From assembly GCA_035459965.1 (NCBI GenBank), contig DATHXC010000009.1, forward strand, positions 62,001 through 126,000: a stretch of 64,000 bases of DNA, given 5' to 3'. The translations under genes were made by a program, and so were the position numbers. The DNA comes from DATHXC01 sp035459965 (GTDB taxonomy: Bacteria > Pseudomonadota > Gammaproteobacteria > Burkholderiales > Methylophilaceae). Shown piece after piece: positions 1 through 8,003 of this stretch (position 1 is its first letter; each line of letters opens with the position of its first letter). Below the pieces are notes generated by a model that saw nothing but the letters and a program-made list of their open reading frames with translations, was not told where the DNA came from and ran no database searches.

Positions 1-1105
1 AAACGCAGTGGCCGTTATAGATAGCCACGCCCTTTTGGGCCACTAACGCCTGTAAACGCTTGTCTACCTTGGCCTGGCGCATATCCACCAGCGCAGCGAT
101 AGTTACGCCCGCATTCAATAAATCCAGCGCTACACGGTAGCCATAGTCATTCGCCGTGACCACCACGCCATTGTGGAAAGGCTTGGTGGCATAGCGATGC
201 ATCAGACGCTGTGCTGCGGAACCCAGCATCACCCCCGGCAGATCATTATTGCGGAACACCGGCGGCTGCTCGAATACACCACTGGCAACGATAACAGCGC
301 GAGCACGAATTTTGGTGATGCCATCAACACCGACAATCGGCACCAGGTGATCCGTGTAATAACCTGCGGCATAGGCGCCAGTATGCAGGGTGATATTTTC
401 TGCATTCATCACCTGGCTTAACAGGCCATCACGCAGTGTGTTCAGCTTGTTTTCAGCGCTTGAACTATCTCCATTATGGCCACCATAATCGTAGGTCAGG
501 CTACCGCCCGCCTGTTTGTTCTCATCCACCACAATCACTTCCAGCCCCGCACTTGCCGCTTCCAGCGCAGCCGACAAGCCGGAAACACCGGCGCCTATCA
601 CCAGCAGGTCGCAGTGTGCATTGGTTTTACGCTTGGTAGTGCGCGGAAAATGGAAATTGACCACACCCAGGCCCGCGATATTGCGGATGATCCTTTCCCA
701 GAACGGGAACAGCTTGCGCGGACTGTGGAAGGCTTTGTAGTAGAAGCCTACTGGCAAAAATGGCGCCAGCAATTCCAGGAAGCGTACCTTGTCATTTTGT
801 ACGCCGCCCTTGGTGTTCACGGCATATAGCTTCATGCCCGCTTTGACTGCGACCACATCAGCACGGATATTGGTATCAGTGCCATCTGTCACCATCAAGT
901 TGATGTCGTGGTTGGCCATGCTCAATATGCCGCGGGGGCGGTGATACTTGAAGCTGCGACCCAGGGCCTGCTCACCCGCAGCCCATAAGGCACTGGAGAT
1001 GGTATCGCCTTCATAGCCTGTGTATTCACGGCCTTCGAAATGGAATTTGACCGGCTTGCTGCGATCTATCCACTCCCCACTCATGTTCGGTAAGCGCTTA
1101 CTCAT
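1..1105 (-). CDS. mgdC: N-methylglutamate dehydrogenase / sarcosine oxidase alpha-type subunit (partial, 3' end outside window)
   Basis: The frame is open from an ATG at 1105 to the left window edge, giving 368 codons with no stop. The N-terminus carries the ferredoxin-like fold typical of sarcosine oxidase alpha subunits (FEGREYTGYEGDT, then RSFKYHRPRGI). From about residue 150 a dinucleotide-binding motif GAGVSGLSAAL begins the NAD-binding module. The missing C-terminal half should hold the GcvT-like folate-binding domain. Its start overlaps the stop of the upstream delta-type gene as ATGA, so the two are translationally coupled. The family covers tetrameric sarcosine oxidase and the homologous N-methylglutamate dehydrogenase of methylotrophs, which oxidises N-methylglutamate to glutamate and a formaldehyde-level C1 unit. 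I prefer the latter because of the inferred host; the substrate is not proven by sequence. The symbol is therefore tentative. Confidence 0.85.
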   Translation of the reverse strand, partial: MSKRLPNMSGEWIDRSKPVKFHFEGREYTGYEGDTISSALWAAGEQALGRSFKYHRPRGILSMANHDINLMVTDGTDTNIRADVVAVKAGMKLYAVNTKGGVQNDKVRFLELLAPFLPVGFYYKAFHSPRKLFPFWERIIRNIAGLGVVNFHFPRTTKRKTNAHCDLLVIGAGVSGLSAALEAASAGLEVIVVDENKQAGGSLTYDYGGHNGDSSSAENKLNTLRDGLLSQVMNAENITLHTGAYAAGYYTDHLVPIVGVDGITKIRARAVIVASGVFEQPPVFRNNDLPGVMLGSAAQRLMHRYATKPFHNGVVVTANDYGYRVALDLLNAGVTIAALVDMRQAKVDKRLQALVAQKGVAIYNGHCV

Positions 1106-1410
1106 GACTGGATCCTCCGGTCAGTTTCAGTGCTGAGTATCTGTTCAGTGCTATTGGGAGCATTGCTATATAAGTATGTCTGGATCACTTCATCACTCAA
1201 GGTATTACGTTCTGCTACAAACCAGGTACCGCTCGGCGTGTGGTACCACCATTCTTTCTTGATGCCTGGCGCGCCATTGCGGTAATGCACATAGGCCGCC
1301 CATTCCTGGTCAGTACAGGTATTGAAATCGGGCATGTCACGTAATTCGCCACCGTAGCTGAACTCGCTCAGGGGACGTATTCCATTGATCGGGCAATTAA
1401 GTAGTTTCAT
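1102..1410 (-). CDS. mgdB: N-methylglutamate dehydrogenase / sarcosine oxidase delta-type subunit
   Basis: A 102-residue protein of the SoxD family, a small subunit that binds zinc in characterised sarcosine oxidases. It begins MKLLNCPING and has the family pattern of early residues NGIRPLSEFSYGGE followed by WAAYVHYRNG and KKEWWYHTPSGTWF. Only one cysteine (Cys6) is visible in the N-terminal region, where classical SoxD usually has a Cys/His zinc site with two or more Cys. Zinc binding may therefore be altered or absent. The gene lies 21 nt after the beta-type gene and overlaps the alpha-type gene by 4 nt (ATGA), which fits one mRNA and a stoichiometric complex. Confidence 0.85.
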   Translation of the reverse strand: MKLLNCPINGIRPLSEFSYGGELRDMPDFNTCTDQEWAAYVHYRNGAPGIKKEWWYHTPSGTWFVAERNTLSDEVIQTYLYSNAPNSTEQILSTETDRRIQS

Positions 1411-1431
1411 CTTTTGATTATCAGCATGAGG

Positions 1432-2673
1432 CTAGTGGCCTACGGAAGCTGCCCCCTTTTCACCAGTAAGCTCGTAATCTTCGAAGCGTGATAAGCGGAA
1501 GCTGTGGATCAGGTCATGCGGTTGATCGTTGGCCAGGGTATGCGCCATCGTCTTGCCGCTGATAGGCGTGGCCTTAAAGCCCCAGGTGCCCCAGCCGGCG
1601 TCTAGGTAAAAGCCCTCGATCGGCGTCTTGCCCATGATCGGGGCGAAATCCGGCGTCATGTCCGCCATACCGGCCCATTGCCGCACTACCTTGACGTTTC
1701 CCAGGAAGGGGAACATGTCAGTGATGTGCGAAGTCAGGCCTTCGACGAAATCCAGCGTAGACCTTGTGGAATGTACTTCGTAAGGATCCAGCGAAGCGCC
1801 CATCACCAGCTCACCGCGTGAAGACTGGCTCACATAGACATGCAGGCTACCGGATACCAGGATGCTATCCAGCCATGGCTTCATCGGCTCGCTGACACAG
1901 GCCTGTAAGGGGTGGATCACGATGGGTGTTTCCAACCCGACCATCTTGGTGATGCGCGGGGTAAACCCGGCAACTGCCGATAACACCTTATTGGTAGAGA
2001 TATAACCGCGGCTGGTTTGCACGCCGACCACTTTGCCGTTCTGCACATCGATATTTTGTACTTCGGTATTCTGGAATATCTCTACGCCGAGATTATCTGC
2101 AGCACGCGCATAGCCCCAGGCCACGCCGTCATGACGCACGATGGAGCCGGGTTCGTGATACAGCGCACCGTGGATAGGTGCGTGGCCGCTACAACTCAGG
2201 TCCAGTTGCGGACAGGCTTTGGCGATTTCATCCGGGCCAACCACTTCGCTTTTGACGCCTGCATGCTTGTTGACCTCGGCACGCCAGCGCATGGTACGCA
2301 TGGCAGATTCGGTATGCGCCAACGTGAAATGGCCGCGCGTGGAGTAGAACAGGTTGATGTCGAGATCTTCCGACAGGCCTTCGAACAGCTTGACGCTGGC
2401 ATCGTAAAAATTGACGCCTTCAGGTGTCAGGTAATTGGAACGCACGATAGTAGTGTTGCGACCGGTATTGCCGCCACCGAGGTAGCCTTTTTCCAGCACC
2501 GCCACATTGGTAATACCATGGTCGCGAGCCAGGTAATATGCGGCTGCCAGGCCATGCCCGCCGCCGCCGATAATGACGGCGTCATAGGTTTTCCTGGGGG
2601 TTTCCATGGCACGGAAGAAACGCGGTTCCGGATGTTTGCTATTGAGCGCAAACCTGAGCAGTCTTAACGGCAT
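1432..2673 (-). CDS. mgdA: N-methylglutamate dehydrogenase / sarcosine oxidase beta-type subunit (FAD-dependent)
   Basis: A 413-residue FAD-dependent amine oxidoreductase of the DAO/SoxB family. The ADP-binding GxGxxG motif is at about residues 36-42 (IIGGGGHGLAAAYYLA), followed by a conserved GGGNTGRNTTIVRSNY segment and a C-terminal GWGTWGFKATPISG. In sarcosine oxidase beta subunits the flavin-proximal region accepts electrons from the N-methyl amine. The ATG at 2673 is preceded by AGGA about 7 nt upstream, which supports this start. It is the first gene of the mgdA-mgdB-mgdC set, and a gamma-type gene (mgdD) would be expected beyond the left edge. A long inverted repeat lies directly upstream in its leader. 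A divergent XRE-cupin gene is the obvious regulator candidate. Confidence 0.88.
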   Translation of the reverse strand: MPLRLLRFALNSKHPEPRFFRAMETPRKTYDAVIIGGGGHGLAAAYYLARDHGITNVAVLEKGYLGGGNTGRNTTIVRSNYLTPEGVNFYDASVKLFEGLSEDLDINLFYSTRGHFTLAHTESAMRTMRWRAEVNKHAGVKSEVVGPDEIAKACPQLDLSCSGHAPIHGALYHEPGSIVRHDGVAWGYARAADNLGVEIFQNTEVQNIDVQNGKVVGVQTSRGYISTNKVLSAVAGFTPRITKMVGLETPIVIHPLQACVSEPMKPWLDSILVSGSLHVYVSQSSRGELVMGASLDPYEVHSTRSTLDFVEGLTSHITDMFPFLGNVKVVRQWAGMADMTPDFAPIMGKTPIEGFYLDAGWGTWGFKATPISGKTMAHTLANDQPHDLIHSFRLSRFEDYELTGEKGAASVGH

Positions 2674-2689
2674 TCAAATTCCTAAAATA

Positions 2690-2740
2690 CTGGTTTCAAG
2701 TGGCATCAAAACAGACGGTTTAGATGTCACTTGAAACCAG
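2690..2740 (-). promoter_or_regulatory. Long inverted repeat in the mgdA leader
   Basis: CTGGTTTCAAGTG at 2690-2702 is exactly complementary to CACTTGAAACCAG at 2728-2740. Pairing extends inward through a G-T pair and CATC/GATG (2704-2707 with 2723-2726), giving an 18-bp stem around a 15-nt loop. It ends 17 nt before the mgdA start codon. It has no U-tract and cannot terminate an upstream gene, because the neighbour upstream is divergent. It is either an mRNA leader hairpin or a palindromic operator, perhaps for the XRE-cupin protein; the function is inferred. Confidence 0.75.
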
Positions 2741-2935
2741 CGAAAGATTCTTTATGAATAACTTTATTTACTGTGATGCAACTTATGGGCAAATTAAGCC
2801 ACAAGAAAATGGCGCCGTCAACATTCCTAGGCAACTTTTTTAACTCATATGAAAAACGGCTGTCCTAAACCATCGTTTTTTTGTAGACTTAAGCTTTAAT
2901 TAATTAAAAAATTTCATAAAGGTTTGGTAGCCGCT

Positions 2936-3613
2936 ATGGCATTGGATCATTTGGAAAATAAGTTGGAAATCCCGGTAGCAGGACAAGATCAAAGCCAGGA
3001 TCAGGCGCAGGATCCACAAAATAAGGCGCTACACCGCCACTTGGGCAGTACTATCCGCCAATTACGCCTGCAGCATGGGCTGACGATTGCAGAAGTTTCA
3101 CTACGGGTCGGCATCAGCCGTGGCATGTTGAGCAAGATTGAGAATGGCCTGGCTTCCACCAGCCTGGAAACGCTGGAGCAGCTTGCCAACTCGCTCGGAG
3201 TGGCTCTGGCACAGCTATTCCGTGACTACAACACCCCACGCGGTGGCGCACAGCTAGTGAAGAAGGACAAAGGCATGGAGGTAGTTCGCCGCGGCACGCG
3301 CAGTGGGCATACCTATCATCTATTGGCTTACGACCAGGGGCCGCAAAAGACTTTCGAGCCATTCCTGATCACGCTTGAAGAGCCCGGCGAGCAGTTTCAT
3401 ACCTTTGAACACCCCGGCACTGAGTTCATCTACATGCTGGAAGGCCTGCTGGAATACAAAGTCGGGGATGAAACCTTTACGCTTGAGCCGGGCGACTCGC
3501 TAACTTTCCGCGGCGAGATCCCGCACCGACCAGAAAAGCTCACCAATACGCCCATCCGCTTTTTATCCATCATCCACTACGATGCCCCGCTGACCGAATA
3601 CGAACCAGACTGA
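2936..3613 (+). CDS. XRE-family transcriptional regulator with C-terminal cupin domain
   Basis: About 225 residues. A helix-turn-helix of the XRE type covers roughly residues 35-90 (LGSTIRQLRLQHGLTIAEVS, then GISRGMLSKIENG). A cupin_2 fold covers roughly 145-215 (HPGTEFIYMLEGLLEYKVGDE, then LEPGDSLTFRGEIPHRP). This architecture is typical of repressors or activators of amine, amino-acid and sulfur-compound catabolism, where the cupin binds the ligand. The gene is divergent from mgdA, so regulation of methylated-amine use is a reasonable inference. The frame is also open from a TTG at 2924, but AAAGG at 2918-2922 would be too close to it, so I take the ATG at 2936 (spacing is somewhat long). 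Confidence 0.88.
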   Translation: MALDHLENKLEIPVAGQDQSQDQAQDPQNKALHRHLGSTIRQLRLQHGLTIAEVSLRVGISRGMLSKIENGLASTSLETLEQLANSLGVALAQLFRDYNTPRGGAQLVKKDKGMEVVRRGTRSGHTYHLLAYDQGPQKTFEPFLITLEEPGEQFHTFEHPGTEFIYMLEGLLEYKVGDETFTLEPGDSLTFRGEIPHRPEKLTNTPIRFLSIIHYDAPLTEYEPD

Positions 3614-3627
3614 CCGGGTAGAATGTG

Positions 3628-4086
3628 ATGAATGATTTTACGATTGGTGAAGCAAGGCTTGAGGACATCCCGGCGCTCGTCACCTTACTGGCAGAGCTAT
3701 TCAGTATAGAGGCCGATTTCAGTGCGGACACAACAAAGCAGGTTAAAGGCCTGGAACTACTGTTACTAGCGCCTGATAGAGCAGTCATCAAGGTAGCACG
3801 CGATAATCATCAAAAGGTAGTCGGCATGGTCAGTGCGCAACTGGTGATTTCTACCGCGCAAGGTTCGCCCTCGGCATGGGTGGAGGATATGGTGGTAAGC
3901 AAGGAAATTCGCGGTGGTGGAGTGGGTCGCGCTTTACTCGACGCCGCGCAGCACTGGGCCAAGGCCAAAGGCGCAACACGCATGCAGCTGCTGGTGGATA
4001 TCGAGAACCAGCCTGCCGTCGGTTATTACCAGCACCTGGGTTGGGAAGCAACGCAGTTGCAGGCTAGAAGATTGTTTCTGGATTAA
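3628..4086 (+). CDS. GNAT-family N-acetyltransferase
   Basis: A 152-residue protein with the GNAT core: substrate-side strands around GMVSAQLV, then the acetyl-CoA pyrophosphate-binding loop (VSKEIRGGGVGRALLDAA, the Q/RxxGxG/A motif), and the terminal NQPAVGYYQHLGWEA strand typical of the fold. The substrate cannot be told from sequence. It begins 14 nt after the XRE-cupin stop, so it is probably co-transcribed with it. A GTG one codon earlier (3625) is an alternative start. It converges with mltA, with only 2 nt between the stop codons and no recognisable terminator. Confidence 0.85.
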   Translation: MNDFTIGEARLEDIPALVTLLAELFSIEADFSADTTKQVKGLELLLLAPDRAVIKVARDNHQKVVGMVSAQLVISTAQGSPSAWVEDMVVSKEIRGGGVGRALLDAAQHWAKAKGATRMQLLVDIENQPAVGYYQHLGWEATQLQARRLFLD

Positions 4087-4088
4087 GC

Positions 4089-5357
4089 TTACTGTTTACT
4101 TGGATTATTCAGCACAAACTCTTTAGGCAATAACACCCAGATCTTGCCGCGCTGTTTCATGGAACCGGCCTGACGCGCAGCCTCTTCACCCGCACCCCAG
4201 AAAAAATCAGCACGTACACCACCCTTGATCGCGCCGCCAGTATCCTGCGCCATCATCAGGCGGTTAAGCGGTTTGCTGGTATTGGGGTAAGTCGTCGCAA
4301 GAAACACAGGGGCGCCCAATGGTACAAAGCGCGGGTCTACCGCTACTGCTCGCTCTGCGAGAATAGGCACACCAAGCGCACCCAACGGGCCTGGCAGGCC
4401 GGCGGGTAGCTCGCGGAAAAACACATAGCTGGGATTGCTGTTAAGCAGGTCACGCATTTTATCCGGGTTATTGCGCACCCAGTTCTTGATGCCCTGCATG
4501 GAAGCCTTGTCAGCGGTGAGCTCACCACGGTCTATCAGCAGCTTGCCGATGGAGTTGTAAGCCTGACCATTCTGGTCGGCATATCCCACATGAATCTGTT
4601 CGCCACTATCCAGCTTGACCAAGCCGGAACCCTGTATCTGCAGGAAAAACACATCGATGATGTCGTCTATCCATACCATTTCACGGCCTTGCAGGGGAGA
4701 CGGCTCAGCCTCGATATCACCACGCGGGTAATACGGCACCACCTTATTGCCTATCAGCCTGCCACGTACGCGTTTGTGTGCAAGCTCAGGATACAGGCTG
4801 GCCAGCTCGACAGTGATGAGGTCGTCGGGACGGGCATATAGTGGATAGCGATAGGTATCTGTCCTGGTGCGGCTACCGCGCAGCAAGGGCTCGTAATAGC
4901 CGGTAATCATGCCGGTATCAGTACCATCCAGGTTGGCGGTGGAATACACCGAAAAATACTGTTTGAAGTAGGTGATGATGGCCCATTTTTTAGGGTTGCC
5001 ATTGCTTTGGCTATTGAGCTGGGCTGCGGCGTCGCAGGCGTTTTGCCAGGCAGGCTTGGTCTTGAGCGCTGAGCAGCCTTGCAACCAGGCAGGCCATGCC
5101 TGAGTGAAATCGTCCTTGGTAAAGGTATCCAGGTCATCCCACTTGGCTGGGCGCAGCGTGCTGTAGTCCGGCACCTTGGGCACTTCAGGCTTAGGCTCTA
5201 CTGTTGGTTGCTTCGGTATATCTGGAACAGGGGTTTGAGGAAAATCGCTTGCGCAATTGCAGCTAGGTTTGCTCTCATCTGGCTTGATAGCCTGCTTGCT
5301 GCAACCGAACAGAAATATAGGCAGCAACATCGCAAAAACTAAGAGCAAACGTTGCAT
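4089..5357 (-). CDS. mltA: Membrane-bound lytic murein transglycosylase A
   Basis: About 422 residues from the ATG at 5357, which begins a lipoprotein signal (MQRLLLVFAMLLPIFLFGC, lipobox LFGC). The frame is open 40 codons further upstream, but that extension would bury the signal peptide and is rejected. The MltA catalytic domain spans the centre (GMITGYYEPLL, then WIDDIIDVFFLQIQGSGLV), followed by the C-terminal 3D domain with its three-Asp pattern (MAQDTGGAIKG, then RADFFWG). The enzyme cleaves the MurNAc-GlcNAc bond of peptidoglycan to form 1,6-anhydro ends and acts at the inner face of the outer membrane. Confidence 0.95.
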   Translation of the reverse strand: MQRLLLVFAMLLPIFLFGCSKQAIKPDESKPSCNCASDFPQTPVPDIPKQPTVEPKPEVPKVPDYSTLRPAKWDDLDTFTKDDFTQAWPAWLQGCSALKTKPAWQNACDAAAQLNSQSNGNPKKWAIITYFKQYFSVYSTANLDGTDTGMITGYYEPLLRGSRTRTDTYRYPLYARPDDLITVELASLYPELAHKRVRGRLIGNKVVPYYPRGDIEAEPSPLQGREMVWIDDIIDVFFLQIQGSGLVKLDSGEQIHVGYADQNGQAYNSIGKLLIDRGELTADKASMQGIKNWVRNNPDKMRDLLNSNPSYVFFRELPAGLPGPLGALGVPILAERAVAVDPRFVPLGAPVFLATTYPNTSKPLNRLMMAQDTGGAIKGGVRADFFWGAGEEAARQAGSMKQRGKIWVLLPKEFVLNNPSKQ

Positions 5358-5412
5358 GGATGGGCTTTTTGATGAACTGCTGAAGTAGGTAGAAGACAAC
5401 AAAATTGAGCTT

Positions 5413-5796
5413 TTAGTGAAGCACGCGCGGCATGGAAAGATTAAAAGGCGCAATCGGTGTATCGAACTGGGTACCATCGTCAGCCGTCATGTGGTAACTG
5501 CCATGCATGGTGCCCATGGGGGTGCTCAGCATGGTGCCGCTGGTGTATTCGAAATGCTCACCGGGTTTGAGTAAAGGCTGCTCGCCTATCACGCCCAATC
5601 CACGGACTTCCTGGACGGTATCATTGGCATCGGTGATGATCCAGTGACGGCTGATCAGCTGTGCAGCCACGCTGCCGATATTGGTGATCTTGATAGTGTA
5701 GGTGAATACATAGCGATTCTGCTCGACATCGGACTGGTCGGGGATAAACGCGGTTTCGACCGTCACCTGAAATTCATAACGCTTGTCTGTAGTCAT
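5413..5796 (-). CDS. apaG: ApaG domain protein
   Basis: 127 residues from ATG 5796, matching the usual ApaG length of about 125. The all-beta ApaG/DUF525 fold is recognisable from YVFTYTIKITNIG, then AQLISRHWIITDANDTVQEV, the glycine-rich VRGLGVIGEQPLL and the terminal GTMHGSYHMTADDG. ApaG is linked to cobalt/magnesium handling in enterobacteria, and related domains occur in F-box proteins; its biochemical role is not settled. A TTG at 5808 would overlap thiG by 8 nt and is less likely. It sits 4 nt after thiG, so it is probably in the thiS-thiG-apaG transcript. Confidence 0.93.
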   Translation of the reverse strand: MTTDKRYEFQVTVETAFIPDQSDVEQNRYVFTYTIKITNIGSVAAQLISRHWIITDANDTVQEVRGLGVIGEQPLLKPGEHFEYTSGTMLSTPMGTMHGSYHMTADDGTQFDTPIAPFNLSMPRVLH

Positions 5797-5800
5797 TGAG

Positions 5801-6580
5801 CTATCCAATCATCCCGGTGGTAGGTGAACTAGGCGCCGCAGAATAAAGCTTTTTGGGCATACGGCCTGCCAGATAAGCCTCGCGGCCTGCTTCGACCGCT
5901 TTTTTCATGGCACTCGCCATGAGTACCGGGTCACGCGCACCGGCAATAGCGGTATTCATCAGGATGCCCTGGCAGCCAAGCTCCATGGCAATGGCTGCAT
6001 CAGAGGCTGTGCCCACTCCGGCATCCACCAGCACCGGCACCTTGGCACTTTCAATGATGATCTGCAGGTTCCATGGATTGAGGATACCCATGCCGGAACC
6101 AATCAGTGAAGCCAGCGGCATCACCGCACAACAGCCGATCTCTTCCAGCTGTTTGGCGATGATCGGGTCATCGGAGGTATATACCATCACATCAAAGCCA
6201 TCTTTCACCAGCACTTCTGCTGCCTTGATGGTTTCTACTACATTCGGGTACAACGTCTTCGGATCACCCAGCACTTCCAGCTTGACCAGTTTGTGGCCAT
6301 CCAGCAGCTCGCGTGCTAGGCGTAATGTGCGCACTGCGTCGTCAGCTGAGTAACAGCCTGCAGTATTAGGCAGGTAGGTGAATTCTTCTGGCGGCAGGTA
6401 TTCCAGCAAGGATGGCTCGCCTGCATTCTGGCCGATATTAGTACGGCGTATCGCTACGGTCACGATCTGTGCGCCGCTGGCGTCTATCGCTGCACGTGTC
6501 TCGGTAAAGTCCTTATACTTGCCCGTGCCCACCAGCAAGCGGGAGCGATAGGATTTACCTGCAATATTTAATGTATCCAT
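5801..6580 (-). CDS. thiG: Thiazole synthase
   Basis: 259 residues, the normal family length. It makes the thiazole phosphate moiety of thiamine from 1-deoxy-D-xylulose 5-phosphate, dehydroglycine and ThiS thiocarboxylate. The Schiff-base lysine is Lys100 in HKLVKLEVLGD. Other family signatures are NTAGCYSADDAVRTLRLARE and the phosphate-binding VLVDAGVGTASDAA, followed by AIAGARDPVLMASAM. It starts 4 nt after the thiS stop, so partner and enzyme are co-expressed. Confidence 0.97.
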   Translation of the reverse strand: MDTLNIAGKSYRSRLLVGTGKYKDFTETRAAIDASGAQIVTVAIRRTNIGQNAGEPSLLEYLPPEEFTYLPNTAGCYSADDAVRTLRLARELLDGHKLVKLEVLGDPKTLYPNVVETIKAAEVLVKDGFDVMVYTSDDPIIAKQLEEIGCCAVMPLASLIGSGMGILNPWNLQIIIESAKVPVLVDAGVGTASDAAIAMELGCQGILMNTAIAGARDPVLMASAMKKAVEAGREAYLAGRMPKKLYSAAPSSPTTGMIG

Positions 6581-6584
6581 AGCC

Positions 6585-6791
6585 TTAACCGCCCCCTACT
6601 GCGCCAACAATTTCCAGCTTGTCACCCGTCAGCAACGGCGTTTGCTCGAACTGGCTACGCGGCACGATTTCGCCATTGCGCTCAATGGCCAGGCGCTTGC
6701 CTGTCAGGCCGAGTTTTTGCACCAACTCTGCGACATTGAGCTGTGCAATTTCGAATTGCCGAGAATTACCGTTGATGGTCAGGTGGATCAT
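6585..6791 (-). CDS. thiS: Sulfur carrier protein ThiS
   Basis: 68 residues with the ubiquitin-like fold and the diagnostic C-terminal Gly-Gly (EIVGAVGGG) that is adenylated and converted to a thiocarboxylate. The ERNGEIVPRSQ segment is typical of ThiS. It is first in the thiS-thiG-apaG group. No TPP riboswitch was recognised in the 219 nt upstream. Confidence 0.95.
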   Translation of the reverse strand: MIHLTINGNSRQFEIAQLNVAELVQKLGLTGKRLAIERNGEIVPRSQFEQTPLLTGDKLEIVGAVGGG

Positions 6792-6971
6792 AATTTGATA
6801 GAGCTATATTTGATAAAGACAAGAATTACTAAACTGTATGAATGGCTAGTTGAATGAATAACTAGCTGGCGATATGACAAACAAATTTTATTTTGGGTCA
6901 TTAATCACGCATATCCTGTATTTTACGTAGGTTAGCATTCAATTAGCAAACCCCAATTGCTTATCATGCGT

Positions 6972-7001
6972 TTGCCAGCAGGCCATATACCCACGTAAAA
7001 T
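6972..7001 (+). promoter_or_regulatory. Sigma-70-type promoter for tRNA-Gly
   Basis: TTGCCA at 6972-6977 and TAAAAT at 6996-7001, with an 18-nt spacer, lie 9 nt before the tRNA. The G+C-rich GCCGCCC that follows resembles the discriminator of stringently controlled stable-RNA promoters. This is inferred from pattern only. Confidence 0.6.
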
Positions 7002-7010
7002 GCCGCCCAT

Positions 7011-7084
7011 GCGGGTGTAGTTCAATGGTAGAACGGCAGCTTCCCAAGCTGCATACGCGGGTTCGATTCCCGTCACCCGCTCCA
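7011..7084 (+). tRNA. tRNA-Gly (anticodon CCC)
   Basis: A 74-nt cloverleaf with encoded CCA. The acceptor stem GCGGGTG pairs with CACCCGC. The D arm contains TTCAATGGTAGAA. The anticodon stem GCAGC/GCTGC holds the loop TTCCCAA, so the anticodon is CCC and reads GGG. The T arm contains GTTCGATTC. It is a single-gene unit between thiS and an exported protein. Confidence 0.97.
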
Positions 7085-7181
7085 GTTCCATACCAGATTG
7101 TTTTTACTTAATCTTTAACAACTTTGCGTTATTTTTGCCTTTGTTGAGTCAGGGGAAAATACTAAGGGCAGAAATATTCCA

Positions 7182-7982
7182 ATGAAATTCTTTAAGACCT
7201 TTCTGTTTTTCGGCGTAGTGTTAAGCACGCTACTTGCGCCATACAGCGCGATTGCTGCGCTGCCCAAAAGCAAGTCTGTCGAAACCATCCGTTTAGGCAT
7301 GGGTGCTGAACAGGCCTTGTCCGAGCTGGCCAATGTGTATGTTGGATGTGATATCGCCAAGGTCTATCATAAGGAAATTGATAGTGAAGCTGCTGGCAGC
7401 ATATTGTCAGAAATTGCCGTAGAGACTGGCGAACTGGGCAAGATCATTAAAAAATCTGCCTGTAACAATAGCGATGTCATCGACAAATTAAACTTGAAGT
7501 TCCTGAACTCGGAGTCCGACTTCCAGCAACCTGTTTATGAAATTGCATTTCTGCGTTTTTATGGCGACCCTGAATTTAATACCTTAAGCCCTATTAAGTA
7601 CCAGTTTGAAGGTATCCGCAAAGCCTTATTCGACAAGTACGGTAGCCCATCTGGTCAGCTACGCGTGAAAACTTCAGTCAACCAGCCTGCCAGCAAAAAA
7701 GGCAAGAAACCCGATGTGCTCGCCAACGACTATGAGTCTTTCAACATCACCTATGTATGGGGTGGCCGTGGCCTGCGTGCGCAAACGCTGACTTATTGCA
7801 TGGAAAACTGTGGGGATTATTACCTGATTGCCAACCTCAATATCGTCAAGCGCAAGAATCTGTTACCCAGAAATACATTCTACGTGCGCTCGATTTCATT
7901 GAAGCTGGTGGATTCGCTGCTGGAAGAAAAACAGTTTGATTGGTCGTACAAGAGGCTGAAACGGCCTAAAGGGGATGATTAA
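7182..7982 (+). CDS. Exported protein of unknown function
   Basis: 266 residues. It starts with a Sec signal peptide (MKFFKTFLFFGVVLSTLLA, probable cleavage after AIA at about residue 25). The mature part has no motif I recognise. It has scattered cysteines (VGCDIAKVY, KSACNNS, and a close pair in YCMENCGDYY) that could form disulfides in the periplasm. A conserved-looking QFEGIRKALFDKYGSPSGQ stretch precedes an NITYVWGG strand. It is transcribed alone and followed by a hairpin terminator. Function unknown. Confidence 0.75.
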   Translation: MKFFKTFLFFGVVLSTLLAPYSAIAALPKSKSVETIRLGMGAEQALSELANVYVGCDIAKVYHKEIDSEAAGSILSEIAVETGELGKIIKKSACNNSDVIDKLNLKFLNSESDFQQPVYEIAFLRFYGDPEFNTLSPIKYQFEGIRKALFDKYGSPSGQLRVKTSVNQPASKKGKKPDVLANDYESFNITYVWGGRGLRAQTLTYCMENCGDYYLIANLNIVKRKNLLPRNTFYVRSISLKLVDSLLEEKQFDWSYKRLKRPKGDD

Positions 7983-8003
7983 GGCGACTTAAAAGTCGCC
8001 CTT
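7983..8003. terminator. Bidirectional hairpin between the exported protein gene and rubredoxin
   Basis: GGCGACTT at 7983-7990 pairs with AAGTCGCC at 7993-8000 immediately after the stop of the plus-strand gene and against the rubredoxin stop. The U-run is short, so termination in either direction is moderate at best. Confidence 0.55.

Noticed and set aside
2017..2667. 216-residue open frame on the plus strand opposite mgdA
   Set aside because: Antisense shadow of the well-supported FAD subunit; no family features and no ribosome-binding site.
2741..2935. Sigma-54 promoter for mgdA
   Set aside because: Candidate GC/CC pairs on the minus strand do not have the required 10-nt spacing.
6792..7010. 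Possible TPP riboswitch upstream of thiS
   Set aside because: None of the conserved TPP aptamer segments is visible on the minus strand.
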